DNA of 14,167 nt from an uncultured Chlorobiaceae bacterium. Its GTDB lineage: Bacteria; Bacteroidota; Chlorobiia; Chlorobiales; Chlorobiaceae. The position numbers and the translations under genes are program-made. Below the pieces are notes generated by a model, which did not search any database, was not told where the DNA came from, and saw nothing but the letters and a program-made list of their open reading frames with translations. The number at the start of each line of letters is the position of its first letter. Positions within the stretch are counted from its first letter, which is position 1. Where the stretch lies: assembly GCA_903929845.1 (NCBI GenBank), contig CAIYWF010000104.1, forward strand, positions 1 through 14,167. The letters run 5' to 3'. Of this stretch, positions 13,147 through 14,167 are shown in pieces.

Positions 13147-14167
13147 TCAGGGGTTTAAAATATCGTTGACAAGTATGTATGCAAAAAGTGCAAAAAGGAG
13201 CGCCATGCCGATTTGCTGGATACGCATTTTGACTTCGAAGGGAAGTTCCCGGCGGATGATGCCTTCAATACCATTCAGGACGAATTGTCCACCGTCAAGT
13301 GCCGGTACTGGCAGCATATTGATGATTGCCAGGGAGATGGAGAGCATGGAAAGAAAATAGAGGAAGCTGACAGGTCCCTGTTCGGCGCTCTGGCTTGCTA
13401 TTTTGGCAATCTTGATCGGGCCTCCGACCGATTTTCGGAAATCCTCCTCGCCGGTGAAGATTTTGGCAAATCCCTGAACAGTCATGGCGCTCATTTTCCA
13501 GGCCTGTTTGATTCCACTGACTACAGATTCGGCAATATTGAGTTTTCTTCGTTCGGTTTCAATCGTCTGTTTCAGTGAGATGCCTATTTTGCCTGATGTG
13601 TTGGGTATAACGGTAGTGACGAATGTTTCGCCCTGGGAACGAATGATTTCCGCATTGCTTTTGCGGCCTTGAGTTGCTTTAAGGTGTTGCCAGCGTATAC
13701 TGATAGGTTTGCCAGCATTCGCAGAGATGATTCCGACAACCTCTGTCCAGTCGGAGACATTTTTTCCGTTGATCGCCGTAATGAGCCCGCCGGATTGTAT
13801 TCCTGCATTTTTTGCGGGCATCTTTTCAAGCACTTCGTCTATAACTGGCGGGACTATCGGACGTATCCCGAGGCTCTTCTGTTTATTGATGCTCGACATG
13901 ATGTTTGAAGGAGCCACAATGGTGACGCTTTTTCCCTCGCGAAGGATTGTGTAGTTGAGTGATCGGGCGGTGAAAAGTTCGAGATCAAGAGCCTCCTCCC
14001 AACTGTCGAGGGGTTTGCCGTTTGCCAGTTGCAGCCTGTCACCCGTTTTCATGCCCATAGATGCAAACGCTGATCCTTTTTCAACAAAGGCAGGATTGTT
14101 GACGCTGGTGCGTGATTCTCCAAGAACAAGGGTTATACCGATAAAGATAACAGTAGCAAGAATAAAA
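13147..14167 (-). CDS. rseP: RIP metalloprotease RseP (site-2 protease), C-terminal part
   Basis: The reading frame is open to the right edge, so the start and the zinc-binding HExxH helix lie outside. About 339 residues are seen: a transmembrane segment (FILATVIFIGITLVLG), a first PDZ domain (NPAFVEKGSAFASMGMKTGD), a second PDZ domain (PPVIDEVLEKMPAKNAGIQSG), then the membrane core with MLPVPALDGGQFV, where Asp of the LDG motif is the third zinc ligand, and a last transmembrane segment (IGMALLFALFAYILV). RseP cuts transmembrane proteins inside the inner membrane, for example anti-sigma factors and leftover signal peptides. The internal ATG at 14058 is not the start, because the frame continues upstream with family-like sequence. 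prfA follows after 18 bases. Confidence 0.95.
   Translation of the reverse strand, partial: FILATVIFIGITLVLGESRTSVNNPAFVEKGSAFASMGMKTGDRLQLANGKPLDSWEEALDLELFTARSLNYTILREGKSVTIVAPSNIMSSINKQKSLGIRPIVPPVIDEVLEKMPAKNAGIQSGGLITAINGKNVSDWTEVVGIISANAGKPISIRWQHLKATQGRKSNAEIIRSQGETFVTTVIPNTSGKIGISLKQTIETERRKLNIAESVVSGIKQAWKMSAMTVQGFAKIFTGEEDFRKSVGGPIKIAKIASQSAEQGPVSFLYFLSMLSISLAIINMLPVPALDGGQFVLNGIEGIIRRELPFEVKMRIQQIGMALLFALFAYILVNDILNP

Noticed and set aside
14056..14058. ATG as the start of a short PDZ protein
   Set aside because: The same frame continues upstream to the window edge with PDZ and transmembrane sequence typical of RseP.

Overview
The window reads as chromosomal DNA of a green sulfur bacterium (Chlorobiaceae: Chlorobium, Pelodictyon or Prosthecochloris type). 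This is an inference from gene content and protein style: an ArsA-type ATPase with a C-terminal HSP20-like domain, a ferredoxin-dependent indolepyruvate oxidoreductase beside an aryl-CoA ligase and a tandem-ACT protein, and compact operons. No rRNA or other phylogenetic marker is present.

Layout. (A) 1-944, minus: N-terminal part of a class I/II PLP aminotransferase (continues off the left edge), preceded by a tandem ACT-domain protein. (B) 979-4769 is an accessory island: an orphan addiction-module antitoxin whose toxin survives only as a short stub with an internal stop (minus); a decayed AAA_14/DUF4143 ATPase with one nonsense codon, one frameshift and a damaged P-loop (minus); then a plus-strand pair of a TetR/WHG repressor and a protein with two flavodoxin-like domains. 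The pair sits behind a perfect 20-bp inverted repeat that overlaps a promoter. (C) 4901-8396, minus: iorA-iorB-paaK, tightly coupled, followed upstream by an arsA-like gene (8517-9722). (D) 9974-10890, plus: two small lipoproteins, the first BamE/SmpA-like. (E) 10892-14167, minus: rseP (partial) - prfA - unknown protein - nitroreductase, converging on the lipoproteins with a single base between stop codons.

How they fit. Blocks A and C together form a coherent aryl-acid/aromatic amino acid set. PaaK makes arylacetyl-CoA. IorAB interconverts arylacetyl-CoA and arylpyruvate with ferredoxin. The aminotransferase could link arylpyruvate to the amino acid. The ACT protein could sense the product. 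The island in B separates the two halves, which suggests it was inserted into a formerly continuous cluster. The TetR-flavoprotein pair looks intact and self-regulated, whereas its left-hand neighbours are in decay.

I found no tRNA, rRNA, CRISPR array or insertion sequence. No stretch longer than 300 bases lacks a gene or gene remnant. The best candidates for something less described are the palindrome-controlled double-flavodoxin operon and the split aryl-acid cluster, whose IorA lacks the usual C-terminal ferredoxin domain.
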